Source of the DNA: Ignavibacteriales bacterium
GTDB lineage: Bacteria > Bacteroidota > Ignavibacteria > Ignavibacteriales > Melioribacteraceae
Direction: 5' to 3'
Assembly (NCBI GenBank): GCA_021740915.1
Contig: JAIOYW010000002.1
Location: 186,001 to 250,000, forward strand
DNA: 64,000 nt
The position numbers were made by a program, and so were the translations under genes. Of this stretch, positions 44,480 to 54,019 are shown in pieces (positions within the stretch are counted from its first letter, which is position 1; the number at the start of each line of letters is the position of its first letter). Under the pieces are notes generated by a model. That model was not told where the DNA came from. It saw nothing but the letters and a program-made list of their open reading frames with translations, and searched no databases.

Positions 44480-45304
44480 TTATTTAATCTCCTCTTTCGG
44501 GACCTTAATATCTCCAAGCTGATAGAAAGGCAGCATATTATCTTCAAGCCATTTATTCGATTCAACCGGTGTCATTTTCCAGTTCGAAGGACAATTTGAA
44601 ACTATCTCCACAAAACAGGTTCCCCTGTTAAGTTTCTGATACTGGAATCCGTTAAGGATCGCTTTTTTAGCTTTTCTTACGTTCAGCGGTTTATGAACTG
44701 ACTGCCTGGTCACATAATACGTGCCGGGAAGAGCGGCAATAAGTTCAGTTATTTTCAGAGGATAACCCATTGAATTAGTATCTCTCCCAAATGGTGAAGT
44801 TGTCGATTTCATATTCGGTAGTGTCGTGGGAGCCATCTGACCTCCGGTCATCCCATATATGCCATTATTTATAAAAATAATAAGTATATTTTCACCGCGG
44901 TTGCATGTATGAATAGTCTCGGCAGTGCCTATTGCTGCAAGATCACCATCCCCCTGATATGAGAACACATATTTTTCAGGAAGTACTCTTTTAATGCCGG
45001 TTGCTACTGCTGATGCACGTCCATGTGCTGCTTCGCTCATATCAATATTCAGATAATTGTAAGCAAATACTGAACAGCCGACAGGTGCCACGCCAATTGT
45101 TTCTTCCTGTATATCCATTTCCTCGATTACTTCGGCAATTAATCTGTGGGCAACTCCATGACCACAACCCGGACAATAATGAAATGGGGTATCCGTCAAT
45201 GTATGCGGTTTTTCGTACACAATATTTTCTGTGGTACATACCGATTCTTCGGCGATCATCTGCTCATAATGAGAATCAGGAGCCGTCATCTGTTTTTCGT
45301 TCAT
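44480..45304 (-). CDS. 2-oxoacid:ferredoxin oxidoreductase, beta (thiamine diphosphate) subunit
   Basis: A 274-residue TPP-binding subunit. 'FHYCPGCGHGVAHRLIAEVI' at the N-terminus, 'YQGDGDLAAIGTAETIHT' with the GDG metal-TPP motif, and 'FINNGIYGMTGGQMAPTTLP' are all characteristic of KorB/VorA. No internal 4Fe-4S motif is seen, so electrons pass to the separate ferredoxin-like delta subunit. The start overlaps the alpha-subunit stop by one base. Confidence 0.93.
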   Translation of the reverse strand: MNEKQMTAPDSHYEQMIAEESVCTTENIVYEKPHTLTDTPFHYCPGCGHGVAHRLIAEVIEEMDIQEETIGVAPVGCSVFAYNYLNIDMSEAAHGRASAVATGIKRVLPEKYVFSYQGDGDLAAIGTAETIHTCNRGENILIIFINNGIYGMTGGQMAPTTLPNMKSTTSPFGRDTNSMGYPLKITELIAALPGTYYVTRQSVHKPLNVRKAKKAILNGFQYQKLNRGTCFVEIVSNCPSNWKMTPVESNKWLEDNMLPFYQLGDIKVPKEEIK

Positions 45305-46371
45305 TATTTCCTCCCTAAAACTTTGTTCTCAAATGCTTCCAGAATTTCTTCAGGAGTGGGCACAATTCCGCCCATTCTTCCGTAAAAATCCACGGTAGTT
45401 CTTCCTTCAACTGAAAGACGGACATCTTCAACCATTTGTCCGGCATTCATCTCAACTACCATCATCCCTTTTACTTTTTCGGAATAAGCTCTGATTACGT
45501 CTGTTGGATATGGGAATAACGTAATTGGGCGTAATACCCCAACTTTATATCCTTTTTCTCTGGCAAGTTGAGCAGCTTTCTGACAAATTCTGGCAACAAG
45601 TCCATATCCAAGAATAATAAAATCAGCATCTTCACAATCAACCTCTTCAAATCTCACTTCATTTTTTTCAATTGTGCGGTATTTTTCCTGAAGATGAATG
45701 TTTATTTCTTCCATTTTATCCGGTTGTATATGAAGTGAAGTGATTATACTCCTTTCTCTTTCGTGCTTCTTACCGGTTGTTGCCCAGGGATAAATTTCAT
45801 TTGTTCTGGGCTGCTGTGGGAATAATTCAACTTTTTCCATCATCTGTCCGAGAGCTCCGTCTGTTAATATCATTACGGGATTACGATATTTAAATGCCAG
45901 TTCAAATGACAGTTTTACAAAATCTGACATTTCCTGAACTGTTGAAGGCGCAAGCACAATCAGTTTATAATCGCCATGTCCTCCACCTTTAACTGACTGG
46001 AAATAATCACCTTGTGAAGGCTGGATTGTTCCAAGTCCGGGTCCTCCCCTGTTTACGTTCACGAGGAGACATGGAAGTTCAGCACAGGCGATGTATGATA
46101 TTCCTTCCTGCATCAAACTTACGCCTGGACTGGAGGATGAAGTCATTATTTTTTTCCCGGTTCCTGCTGCACCATAAACCATATTAATAGAAGCGACTTC
46201 ACTTTCCGCCTGAAGAACGACCATACCAGTTCTGGCAGTTGCTTCTCTGCTTAAATATTCAAGAACTTCGGATTGAGGTGTTATTGGATAGCCGAAATAG
46301 CCGTCGCACCCTGCTCGAATTGCTGCTTCAGCAAGCGCCTCATTGCCTTTCATGAGTTTTAATTCTTTCAT
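45304..46371 (-). CDS. 2-oxoacid:ferredoxin oxidoreductase, alpha subunit (VorB/KorA type)
   Basis: A 355-residue subunit. 'LMKGNEALAEAAIRAGCDGYFGYPITPQSE' (blocks 'KGNEALAEAAIRAGC' and 'GYPITPQSE') is the typical start of the 2-oxoglutarate / 3-methyl-2-oxobutanoate oxidoreductase alpha subunit. The central 'SSSSPGVSLMQEGISYIA' loop and 'GGPGLGTIQPSQGDYFQ' follow. The family oxidatively decarboxylates a 2-oxoacid to acyl-CoA, reducing ferredoxin. Four-subunit composition and the N-terminal wording favour a 2-oxoglutarate or branched-chain substrate over pyruvate, but sequence alone does not decide. The start overlaps the delta-subunit stop by 4 bases. Confidence 0.93.
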   Translation of the reverse strand: MKELKLMKGNEALAEAAIRAGCDGYFGYPITPQSEVLEYLSREATARTGMVVLQAESEVASINMVYGAAGTGKKIMTSSSSPGVSLMQEGISYIACAELPCLLVNVNRGGPGLGTIQPSQGDYFQSVKGGGHGDYKLIVLAPSTVQEMSDFVKLSFELAFKYRNPVMILTDGALGQMMEKVELFPQQPRTNEIYPWATTGKKHERERSIITSLHIQPDKMEEINIHLQEKYRTIEKNEVRFEEVDCEDADFIILGYGLVARICQKAAQLAREKGYKVGVLRPITLFPYPTDVIRAYSEKVKGMMVVEMNAGQMVEDVRLSVEGRTTVDFYGRMGGIVPTPEEILEAFENKVLGRK

Positions 46372-46655
46372 TCGTTCACCGTAATTGTCATGTCTTTTGT
46401 AACATTTGTGATCTTTGCGATCTGTTCCTTTCTATTGGCGGTTTTCCTGTAAACTGTGATTGCACCCTCAGGGCAGACTAATGCACAATTAGTACAGCCT
46501 GTGCAGTTATCCTCGATTTTTACAATGTACAGGTATCCTTTGGAGTTGACTTTTTTTGAAGTCGTAAGCGAGTCCTGCGAACAAGCTTCAACGCATAGTT
46601 CACATCCTTTGCATTTTTCGATATCTATGATGATATCTCCTTTTACCTTAGCCAT
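46368..46655 (-). CDS. 2-oxoacid:ferredoxin oxidoreductase, delta (2x4Fe-4S ferredoxin) subunit
   Basis: A 95-residue ferredoxin-like protein with two cluster motifs: 'CKGCELCVEACSQDSL' and 'CTGCTNCALVCPEGAI'. The first lacks the usual proline after the fourth cysteine, which is common in this family. It passes electrons from the TPP subunit to free ferredoxin. First gene of the operon; the next 290 bases upstream (46656-46946) contain its promoter region and the lipA terminator. Confidence 0.92.
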   Translation of the reverse strand: MAKVKGDIIIDIEKCKGCELCVEACSQDSLTTSKKVNSKGYLYIVKIEDNCTGCTNCALVCPEGAITVYRKTANRKEQIAKITNVTKDMTITVNE

Positions 46656-46904
46656 TTCAGCTCCGTTTACTTAAAATTTGCTGTTTTATTTAGACCTATA
46701 TATCTTATATTGACCAAAATATATTTTCATTCATCAAAAACCGTTCCGAATTTTCGTCTGGTTAAGTCAATAAAAATGAACTCTTTAGCCAGCCGATTCA
46801 CAATTGCTTTCCGTGAATGAGAAAATAATGCTCATAAATAAGAATATGCAGTTTATAAATTAAAAAATCGCCGGTTAAAAAAACAGATTTATCTGAGAGA
46901 GGAA

Positions 46905-46931
46905 GAAAAAAAAGCTGCCCGAGGCAGCTTT
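46905..46931 (-). terminator. Terminator of the lpd-E1-E2-lipA operon
   Basis: AAAGCTGCC and GGCAGCTTT arms (9 bp, perfect) around a 3-base loop, with a T-run on the minus strand, just beyond the lipA stop. Confidence 0.92.
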
Positions 46932-46946
46932 TACTAGTTTTTTTTC

Positions 46947-47873
46947 CTAAAGAGCTTTAAGTCTTTCATGATAAAGATCCTCAGCCTGTTTATCTGCATG
47001 ATATGAACTGCGGACGAGTGGACCTGATTCAACAGACATAAAACCTCTCTCAATTCCTTCTATTTTATAAGAAAGGAATTCCTCAGGGGTAACATATCTG
47101 TCAACTGGCAGATGCTTTTTTGTTGGCTGGAGATACTGACCTATTGTCATGATATCACATTTATGTGCTTTCAGATCAGACATAAGGTCAAGAACTTCAT
47201 CGTACGTTTCCCCGATACCAACCATAATTCCGCTCTTGGTGCGCAAACCCGCTTCGCTGAACCAATTTATAAGATTCAGACTCCTCTGGTATTTAGCCTG
47301 GGGTCTCACAGCATGATATAATCTCTTGACAGTTTCCAAATTATGATTCAAAATATCCGGGGGATTTTCCATTATGATGTTGAAAGCCTCTTCTTCTCCT
47401 TTGAAATCCGGGATAAGAATCTCAATCGTGCAGACAGGGGAATTCTGCCTGATAAGTTTGATAGTTTCGGAAAAGATAGATGCACCACCATCTCTGAGTT
47501 CATCTCTGTTCACAGATGTAATTACAACATGTTTGAGTGAAAGTTCAGCTACTGATTCAGCAACCCTTCTTGGCTCATCAGTATCAAGTTTGTTCGGGAG
47601 ACCAATTTTCACGTTACAAAAGCCGCAGCTCCTTGTACATGTATCCCCAAGGATCATAAAAGTTGCAGTCCCATGATTCCAGCACTCAGCCAGATTCGGG
47701 CACTTTGCTTCTTCACAAACGGTATTCAGCCTGGAATTTCTGATAATATTATTTACCTGAGAGAAATTCTTTCCGCCCGGGATTTTAATTTTTAGCCAAT
47801 CCGGCTTCCTGAGAACATCCGACTTATTCTTTTCAGCTTCTTCCTTAAATTTTCTCTGATGATTGTTTATCAA
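46947..47873 (-). CDS. lipA: Lipoyl synthase
   Basis: A 308-residue radical-SAM enzyme that inserts two sulfurs into octanoyl groups to make lipoate. The auxiliary-cluster cysteines are Cys53, Cys58 and Cys64 ('VCEEAKCPNLAEC'), the radical-SAM cysteines are Cys79, Cys83 and Cys86 ('CTRSCGFC'), and the serine ligand is in 'PLVRSSYHAD' near the C-terminus. It is the last gene of the 2-oxoacid dehydrogenase operon, where it would supply the cofactor for the two lipoyl domains of the neighbouring E2. Confidence 0.97.
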   Translation of the reverse strand: MINNHQRKFKEEAEKNKSDVLRKPDWLKIKIPGGKNFSQVNNIIRNSRLNTVCEEAKCPNLAECWNHGTATFMILGDTCTRSCGFCNVKIGLPNKLDTDEPRRVAESVAELSLKHVVITSVNRDELRDGGASIFSETIKLIRQNSPVCTIEILIPDFKGEEEAFNIIMENPPDILNHNLETVKRLYHAVRPQAKYQRSLNLINWFSEAGLRTKSGIMVGIGETYDEVLDLMSDLKAHKCDIMTIGQYLQPTKKHLPVDRYVTPEEFLSYKIEGIERGFMSVESGPLVRSSYHADKQAEDLYHERLKAL

Positions 47874-47886
47874 TTTTACCGCGTCC

Positions 47887-49518
47887 TTAAAATAAATTTA
47901 CGTCGAAATATTCAAGAGTGTTTTTGATGGAATTCAAAAATTTTCCGCCGAGCATACCATCAACCAGCCTGTGGTCATGACTTAATGACAGATACATCAT
48001 CGGTTTTATAGCTATAGAATCCATTCCATCAACCTCAACTACTACCGGTTTTTTAGTAACAGCGCCAAGTCCAAGAATTGCAACTTCAGGTTGATTAATA
48101 ATCGGAGTTCCGAAAAGAGAGCCGAAAACGCCATAGTTAGTAATTGTAAACGTCCCATCCATAATATCTTCCGGAGTTAACCCTTTATTCCTGGATTTGC
48201 TGCTTAATTGTGCAATTGATTTTGCAAGTCCCCTGATAGAAAGATCATCCGCTCTTTTAATATTTGGGACAATAAGTCCATTTGGTTCCACAGCAACAGC
48301 AATACCCAGATTAATGTACTTTTTAAGAATGATTTTATTCTCTTCAATAACGGCATTAACAAGCGGATACTCCTTCAGCGCTTTTATTGTAGCGTAAGTT
48401 ATAAAAGGCATGTATGTGAGTTTTATGCCCTCCTGCTGCTGTAATCTGTCTTTATTTGCAGTAATAAAATTGTAAATTTTTGAGATATCAGCTTCAACAA
48501 CAGCGGTGACATGCACCGACGTATCACGTGAATTAATCATGTGATGCATAATCCTTTTACGGATATTATCCATTGGGATTACTTCAACCTCGCCGCTGTA
48601 AACGCCCGCGGGAGAAGTTTTATCGACTGATTCTCTTTTAACGGCAGACATGCTTTCAGTATTTGCCTGTAATTTCGAGGCCATAGGGATCTTGGCTGTG
48701 TTCCTGATATTTAGATAGTTTAGAATATCATTTTTGGAAACCCGCCCGCCAATACCTGTTCCGGGTATCAGAATCAATTCATCGTATCCGATTCCTTCTT
48801 TTGAGGCTATGCTCATTACTAATGGCGAATAGAACCTGTTTTCAGCCTGTGCAGGTTCCGGGGTTGATATTTTTACGAATTTATCTGCTGATGGCATCTC
48901 ACCGGCTGATTTTTGAAAAACTTTCTCATCAGGTGTTTTTTGAGCAGGTGCTACTTTAGCCGGAATATTTAATCCACCGGTCTTTGAGATTCTGCCGACA
49001 ATTGTACCCACCTCTCCGGTTTCATTCTCATTGAGAAGTATTTCGATAAGTGTACCTTCAGCGGGCGAAGGCACCTCTGTGTCAACTTTATCGGTGCTGA
49101 TCTCAAAAATAATCTCGTCTTTATTAACCTTATCCCCAACCTGCTTGAACCACTTGGTAATTGTGCCTTCCATTACAGATTCGCCCATTTTCGGCATCGG
49201 GATATCCACAACCTCACCGCCAACCTGAGTTGTTGAGGGCGGCTCATCCTTCACCGTCTCTGCGGGAAGAGCGCTTTCACCTTCGGTGCTTATGATAGCA
49301 ACAATTGTCCCAACTTCCACGGTTTCCTGTTCAAAAACTTTTATTTCATTGAGCACACCCTCTGCAGGTGAAGGAATCTCTGTATCAACCTTATCGGTGC
49401 TTATTTCAAAAATTATCTCGTCTTTAACGACTTTATCACCCTTCTTTTTATGCCACTTTATGAGAGTCCCTTCATTAATACTTTCACCCATTTTTGGCAT
49501 TACTACTTCAACGTTCAT
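47887..49518 (-). CDS. 2-oxoacid dehydrogenase E2 (dihydrolipoamide acyltransferase) with two lipoyl domains
   Basis: A 543-residue E2. Two lipoyl domains (about 3-76 and 108-182), each with the modified lysine in 'EISTDKVDTE', are joined by a linker; a peripheral subunit-binding domain (about 230-266, 'SPLVMSIASKEGIGYDEL') follows, and a catalytic acyltransferase domain (about 310-543) ends with 'LSHDHRLVDGMLGGKFL', containing the DHRxxDG motif. This E2 type serves branched-chain 2-oxoacid or 2-oxoglutarate complexes; with a fused branched-chain-type E1 next door the branched-chain reading is favoured, pyruvate not excluded. Confidence 0.93.
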   Translation of the reverse strand: MNVEVVMPKMGESINEGTLIKWHKKKGDKVVKDEIIFEISTDKVDTEIPSPAEGVLNEIKVFEQETVEVGTIVAIISTEGESALPAETVKDEPPSTTQVGGEVVDIPMPKMGESVMEGTITKWFKQVGDKVNKDEIIFEISTDKVDTEVPSPAEGTLIEILLNENETGEVGTIVGRISKTGGLNIPAKVAPAQKTPDEKVFQKSAGEMPSADKFVKISTPEPAQAENRFYSPLVMSIASKEGIGYDELILIPGTGIGGRVSKNDILNYLNIRNTAKIPMASKLQANTESMSAVKRESVDKTSPAGVYSGEVEVIPMDNIRKRIMHHMINSRDTSVHVTAVVEADISKIYNFITANKDRLQQQEGIKLTYMPFITYATIKALKEYPLVNAVIEENKIILKKYINLGIAVAVEPNGLIVPNIKRADDLSIRGLAKSIAQLSSKSRNKGLTPEDIMDGTFTITNYGVFGSLFGTPIINQPEVAILGLGAVTKKPVVVEVDGMDSIAIKPMMYLSLSHDHRLVDGMLGGKFLNSIKNTLEYFDVNLF

Positions 49519-49539
49519 TATTAAATTCTCCGGTTCATG

Positions 49540-51639
49540 TTAAAATGCCAGCAGCTCTGTTGCTGCGGCTTTTATTTTTTCTTTCGTGGGAAGAACAAAA
49601 TTCTCAAGATTAGGATGATACGGTATCGGCGAATCAAAAGCGCCAAGTCTTTTTACAGGACCATCAAGATAAGTGAAACAATTTTCTGCAATCCGTGCAG
49701 CAATTTCACCACCAAATCCTCCTGTGAGGGTATCCTCGTGAACAACAAGGGCTTTTCCTGTTTTCTTTACCGAATGATATATCGTTTCTTCATCAAGGGG
49801 GTTAAGCGTCCTGATATCAATAACTTCGACTGACTGCCCAGCCTCTGTCAATGCCCTGGCTACAACCAATGAATCATTAACCATTGCTCCGTATGTTACA
49901 ATTGTAAGGTCGGTTCCTTCCTTAACAATATTAGCCTTTCCAAAAGGAAGAAGATAATCAGCCGATGGTTCGGGTGAAACTGCAAAACTCTGTCTGTATA
50001 AGCCTTTGTGTTCCAGAAACAGAACCGGATCATTTAATCTCAGTGCTGTTTTCAGAAGTCCTTTTGCATCCGCTGCATTAGAAGGATAGGCAATCAGTAT
50101 GCCGGGAATATGTGCAAAAAAAGCCTCAATGTTTTGGGAGTGATATAGTCCGCCATGAATGTATCCCCCAATTGCGACACGGGTAACAACCGGTGCTTCA
50201 AAAAGATTGTTCGATCGGTAACGGTACATCGAAAGTTCGTCCCGCATCTGCATAAAAGCAGGCCAGATATAATCACCGAACTGAATTTCGACACAGGGCT
50301 TTAATCCGGTAAGGGACATCCCAATCGCTACTCCCATAATACTTGCTTCAGCTAATGGCGAATTAAAAACCCTTTCGTTTCCAAATTGTGTTGAAAGCCC
50401 TTTTGTTGCAGTAAAAACGCCTCCCTTCCCATCAGCAACATCCTCGCCGAACATATAAATTTTATCGTTCCTGTCCATCTCCTCGCGCAGGGCATGGTTA
50501 ATAGCGTCCACAAGAACAATGGGTTTTCCGTCAAGTTTACCTTTTTCATACTCTAATCTGTCCTTTTTACCACTCTCATCCAGAACAAATCTCGCAGCCG
50601 ATTCAGGCGCCGGATCAGCTTGACTTAATGCCCATTCAGCAGCCTCATTAACATGTTTATCTATCTCTTTGGTAAATTCGCTGTAAGCAAGTTCAGTCAG
50701 AATTCCCTTTTCAATCAATTTTTTCACAAACTTTTCAATCGGATCATTTTTCAGGTCTTCATGAAGTGAATCTTGAGGTCTGTATTTTTTCTGATCATCC
50801 GAAGAAGAATGCGACATAAGTCTTACACAGTGGGCCTCAATAAGAGCAGGTCCTTTTCCAGATCTTGCATATTTGAAAGCGGTAAGTGCCGCAGCATTAA
50901 CAGCAAAAAAGTCAGTACCATCAACAGATTGACGATAAAGATTTTCATAGCCCTTTACCATTTCAGCAATTGATGCATTTTTACCGGCACTCTGCCCCTG
51001 AACCGGGACGGAGATTGCCCATTTATTATTTTGAATAACAAAAACGACTGGAATTTTCTCACGGCTTGCCCAGTTAAGCGCTTCGTGAAATTCACCTTCA
51101 CTGGTTGTCCCCTCTCCGCTGCTCACATACACAACTGCATTTATCCCTTTCTTAACGTTTGCCAGGGCTGCCCCGACAGCCTGAAGATATTGTGTGCCGG
51201 TCGGACTTGACTGCGTGGGAACATTCAGTTCCTTCGAACCCCAATGACATGGCATCTGTCTGGCACCACACATCGGATCAGCTTCTTTTGCTAACATATG
51301 AAGAAAAATATCCTCTGGTTTCGACTCAATAGCAAGCATAAATGCCATATCACGGTAATATGGGAATGCCCAGTCAATACCTTTTTTCATTGCCAGACCA
51401 AAAGCAACCTGCGTTGCTTCGTGACCTGCTCCGGCAATATGGAAAAACGACTTGCCCTGTTTAAGCAGGTTCATCACTTTATGATCCATTGAACGTGAAG
51501 TGTACATAACTCTGAGAGCGTTCATTAATTCGTTTTTTGTGAGTCCCCCAAAACTATTGACTTTTCCCGTAGGTTTAAGATCAGGCTCCTTCTTCAAAAC
51601 GGTGGCTCCGTTATCGCCGGGATTGTTTTTTTCAGCCAT
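49540..51639 (-). CDS. 2-oxoacid dehydrogenase E1, fused alpha and beta subunits
   Basis: A 699-residue fusion. Residues about 30-345 are the alpha subunit ('GAGHEATQVAFGLAMKKG', then the TPP motif 'GEGTTSEGEFHEALNWASRE' to 'QNNKWAIS'). Residues about 370-699 are the beta subunit ('ALREEMDRNDKIYMFGEDVA', 'TYGAMVNDSLVVARALTEAG', 'VVHEDTLTGGFGGEIAARI'). Both halves look complete. In most bacteria alpha and beta are separate genes; fused forms occur in Bacteroidota and relatives and are usually annotated as branched-chain or general 2-oxoacid dehydrogenase. It sits between lpd and E2. Confidence 0.93.
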   Translation of the reverse strand: MAEKNNPGDNGATVLKKEPDLKPTGKVNSFGGLTKNELMNALRVMYTSRSMDHKVMNLLKQGKSFFHIAGAGHEATQVAFGLAMKKGIDWAFPYYRDMAFMLAIESKPEDIFLHMLAKEADPMCGARQMPCHWGSKELNVPTQSSPTGTQYLQAVGAALANVKKGINAVVYVSSGEGTTSEGEFHEALNWASREKIPVVFVIQNNKWAISVPVQGQSAGKNASIAEMVKGYENLYRQSVDGTDFFAVNAAALTAFKYARSGKGPALIEAHCVRLMSHSSSDDQKKYRPQDSLHEDLKNDPIEKFVKKLIEKGILTELAYSEFTKEIDKHVNEAAEWALSQADPAPESAARFVLDESGKKDRLEYEKGKLDGKPIVLVDAINHALREEMDRNDKIYMFGEDVADGKGGVFTATKGLSTQFGNERVFNSPLAEASIMGVAIGMSLTGLKPCVEIQFGDYIWPAFMQMRDELSMYRYRSNNLFEAPVVTRVAIGGYIHGGLYHSQNIEAFFAHIPGILIAYPSNAADAKGLLKTALRLNDPVLFLEHKGLYRQSFAVSPEPSADYLLPFGKANIVKEGTDLTIVTYGAMVNDSLVVARALTEAGQSVEVIDIRTLNPLDEETIYHSVKKTGKALVVHEDTLTGGFGGEIAARIAENCFTYLDGPVKRLGAFDSPIPYHPNLENFVLPTKEKIKAAATELLAF

Positions 51640-51653
51640 TTTTCTCCCAAAAC

Positions 51654-53057
51654 TTAAATATGAATTGATTCATTGTACGCATTTGCAGCAGCTTCCATAA
51701 TCATCTCGGAAAGTGTAGGGTGAGCATGAACAGTCTTAACAATAGACTCATAAGTAGCTTCAAGAGTTTTTGCCATGCCCAGTTCTGCTATTAACTCAGT
51801 AGCTTCGCCGCCGATGATATGTGCCCCAAGCAGTTCGCCGTATTTGGCATCAAAAATTATCTTAACAAAACCATCCTTTTCACCAACTGCGGAAGCTTTG
51901 CCGCTTGCCGAATAGGGAAACTTACCTATTTTAATATCATAACCAAGTTCTTTCGCTTTTTGTTCCGTAAAGCCAATACTTGCGACCTGCGGCTGACAAT
52001 AGGTACACCCCGGGATTGAATCATAATTTACAGGATGAGGATTCAGACCCTTAATTGTCTCAACACAGTGAATCCCCTCAGCCGAGGCAACATGTGCCAA
52101 CCATGGGGGGCCAATGACATCACCAATTGCATAAATATTGTCGATATTAGTCCGATATGTAGATTTATCAACCTTAATATGATTTTTAAACAATTCAACG
52201 CCCAATTCTTCTAATCCAAATCCCTCAACATTTCCAGTGACTCCAACAGCGCTGAGAACAATATCAGCGGTAATTGTATCCTTTGTACCATCCTTACTTA
52301 TCGTTACGCTCACACTATCCTTTGCCGGAACAGCGCTTTCCACAACGGTGCCAGTGTGTATTTTTATACCGCGTTTCTGCAGGGATTTTGCAAGCAGTGC
52401 TGAAACCTCTTTATCTTCCACCGGTAAAATAGCGTCAAGCATCTCAATAACCGTTACTTCTGTGCCCAGAACCGAATAAAAATAGGCAAACTCAATACCA
52501 ATAGCCCCTGCACCGATTACAATCATTTTTTTTGGCTGCTCAGGAAGGATCATTGCCTCTGTGCTTGTAATAATCCTTTTTCTGTCAACCGGAATCGAGG
52601 GCAGAATTCTCGGTTTTGCCCCGGTTGCTATAATAATATTTTTGGCGCTGATTCTTTCTGTTTCTTTGCCATCTTTATCATAAACTGCGATTTCATTCTT
52701 CGTTTTAATTTTCCCGAATCCTCTGATTCTGTCGATTTTGTTCTTTTTCACAAGGAATTCAACACCCTTTGTGATTTTCTCGGAAACATTGCGGCTTCTT
52801 TTGATTATTTTGTTAAAATCAAACGAGAGGTCACTGAAAGAAAGTCCAAAATCATCTGCGTGATTTTTCGCCAGATCATAAACTTCTGCATTTTTCAATA
52901 GTGATTTAGTGGGAATACACCCCCAATTTAAGCATATACCACCAAGATTATCTTTTTCGATCAGTGCAGTTTTAAAACCTAACTGCGAAGCCCTGATTGC
53001 TGCGACATATCCACCAGGCCCTCCGCCCAGAACCGCGATGTCAAATTCTTTTAACAT
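51654..53057 (-). CDS. lpdA: Dihydrolipoyl dehydrogenase (E3)
   Basis: A 467-residue flavoprotein. FAD motif 'VLGGGPGGYVAA' (residues 9-20), redox-active disulfide Cys42-Cys47 in 'GGICLNWGCIPTKS', NAD-binding 'VIGAGAIGIEFAYF', and the active-site histidine in 'VHAHPTLSEMIMEAA' near residue 444. It reoxidises the lipoyl groups of E2 and makes NADH. First gene of the lpdA-E1-E2-lipA operon, spaced by 14 bases from E1. Confidence 0.97.
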   Translation of the reverse strand: MLKEFDIAVLGGGPGGYVAAIRASQLGFKTALIEKDNLGGICLNWGCIPTKSLLKNAEVYDLAKNHADDFGLSFSDLSFDFNKIIKRSRNVSEKITKGVEFLVKKNKIDRIRGFGKIKTKNEIAVYDKDGKETERISAKNIIIATGAKPRILPSIPVDRKRIITSTEAMILPEQPKKMIVIGAGAIGIEFAYFYSVLGTEVTVIEMLDAILPVEDKEVSALLAKSLQKRGIKIHTGTVVESAVPAKDSVSVTISKDGTKDTITADIVLSAVGVTGNVEGFGLEELGVELFKNHIKVDKSTYRTNIDNIYAIGDVIGPPWLAHVASAEGIHCVETIKGLNPHPVNYDSIPGCTYCQPQVASIGFTEQKAKELGYDIKIGKFPYSASGKASAVGEKDGFVKIIFDAKYGELLGAHIIGGEATELIAELGMAKTLEATYESIVKTVHAHPTLSEMIMEAAANAYNESIHI

Positions 53058-53128
53058 AATTCATCCCGAATTTTTGATAGCTTGTAAATATAAAAAACTG
53101 AGTACTTAAAAAAAACATGAAATCCGAT

Positions 53129-53986
53129 TTAAGCGAGGAGTATGAAAAGTACTCCTAGAAACATAATTAAAGCGCCAAGAAATCTTTCGCGGATGTTCGG
53201 CTCCTTAAGAAAGAAATGACCAAGCAATACAGCAACAAGCCCAGATAGCCTTTTCAGGGCTACTACGTATGCGACAAGAGTCATCGAAAGTGCGATCATA
53301 TGAAAAACGAATGATCCTGTAGTGAAAAGGCTGACAAAACTCAGATTATTAATTTCTGGTCTGATGGTTTGCCATCTAAGTAATCCACGGCTTCCCACAA
53401 CTATTGTCATAAGAACGAATATCACGACGTTTACAAGTATTATATGCTGGTAAACATTTGAATTATTAATGGATATCTTATCCAGATTAGCTGATATTGA
53501 CCATATTACTGCAACAATAAACATATACCGGGTACCCTTTTCACGGAACAGACCTGTTATCGGGTCCAGGAACGATCTTTTACCGCGCCCGAGATTAAGA
53601 ATATATGAACCAATCACCAGCAGAATTATTCCCAAAAGACCAGTCTTGTTAGGCACTTCTCCTACCATAAGCGGACTTGTTACCAATAGAAACAAAGGTG
53701 TGAAACTGAGGATGGGCATCACTTTTGAGATATTATCATGCTGTATGGCTCTCATGTATAATATAGCTGCAACAACATTTATAACTGCGCTTCCTGTCAC
53801 ACCAATAATAACATTGGTATTTATTTGTAAATCAAGTAAGAATATCCCGGGTGTAAAAAGTATTAAAGGTATAACGTTATTGAACCATGAAATAACCAGA
53901 GAATTGACTCCCCGGGATGCTTTTTTGACAAAAAGACTTCTTGAACCTTCAGAAATCGGATTAAGCAGAGCAAAAATTAACCACAT
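53129..53986 (-). CDS. EamA/DMT-family transporter
   Basis: A 285-residue protein with about ten membrane helices in two homologous halves, the EamA (DMT) layout. 'VINVVAAILYMRAIQHDNIS' and 'TLVAYVVALKRLSGLVAVLL' with 'GHFFLKEPNIRERFLGALIM' are typical repeated blocks. Substrates in the family range from amino acids to metabolites; none is suggested by the context. It lies between lpdA and nth, 71 bases upstream of lpdA. Confidence 0.85.
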   Translation of the reverse strand: MWLIFALLNPISEGSRSLFVKKASRGVNSLVISWFNNVIPLILFTPGIFLLDLQINTNVIIGVTGSAVINVVAAILYMRAIQHDNISKVMPILSFTPLFLLVTSPLMVGEVPNKTGLLGIILLVIGSYILNLGRGKRSFLDPITGLFREKGTRYMFIVAVIWSISANLDKISINNSNVYQHIILVNVVIFVLMTIVVGSRGLLRWQTIRPEINNLSFVSLFTTGSFVFHMIALSMTLVAYVVALKRLSGLVAVLLGHFFLKEPNIRERFLGALIMFLGVLFILLA

Positions 53987-54019
53987 CAGCAGCAGCTCCC
54001 TTGAAGAATAAGTAGAACA

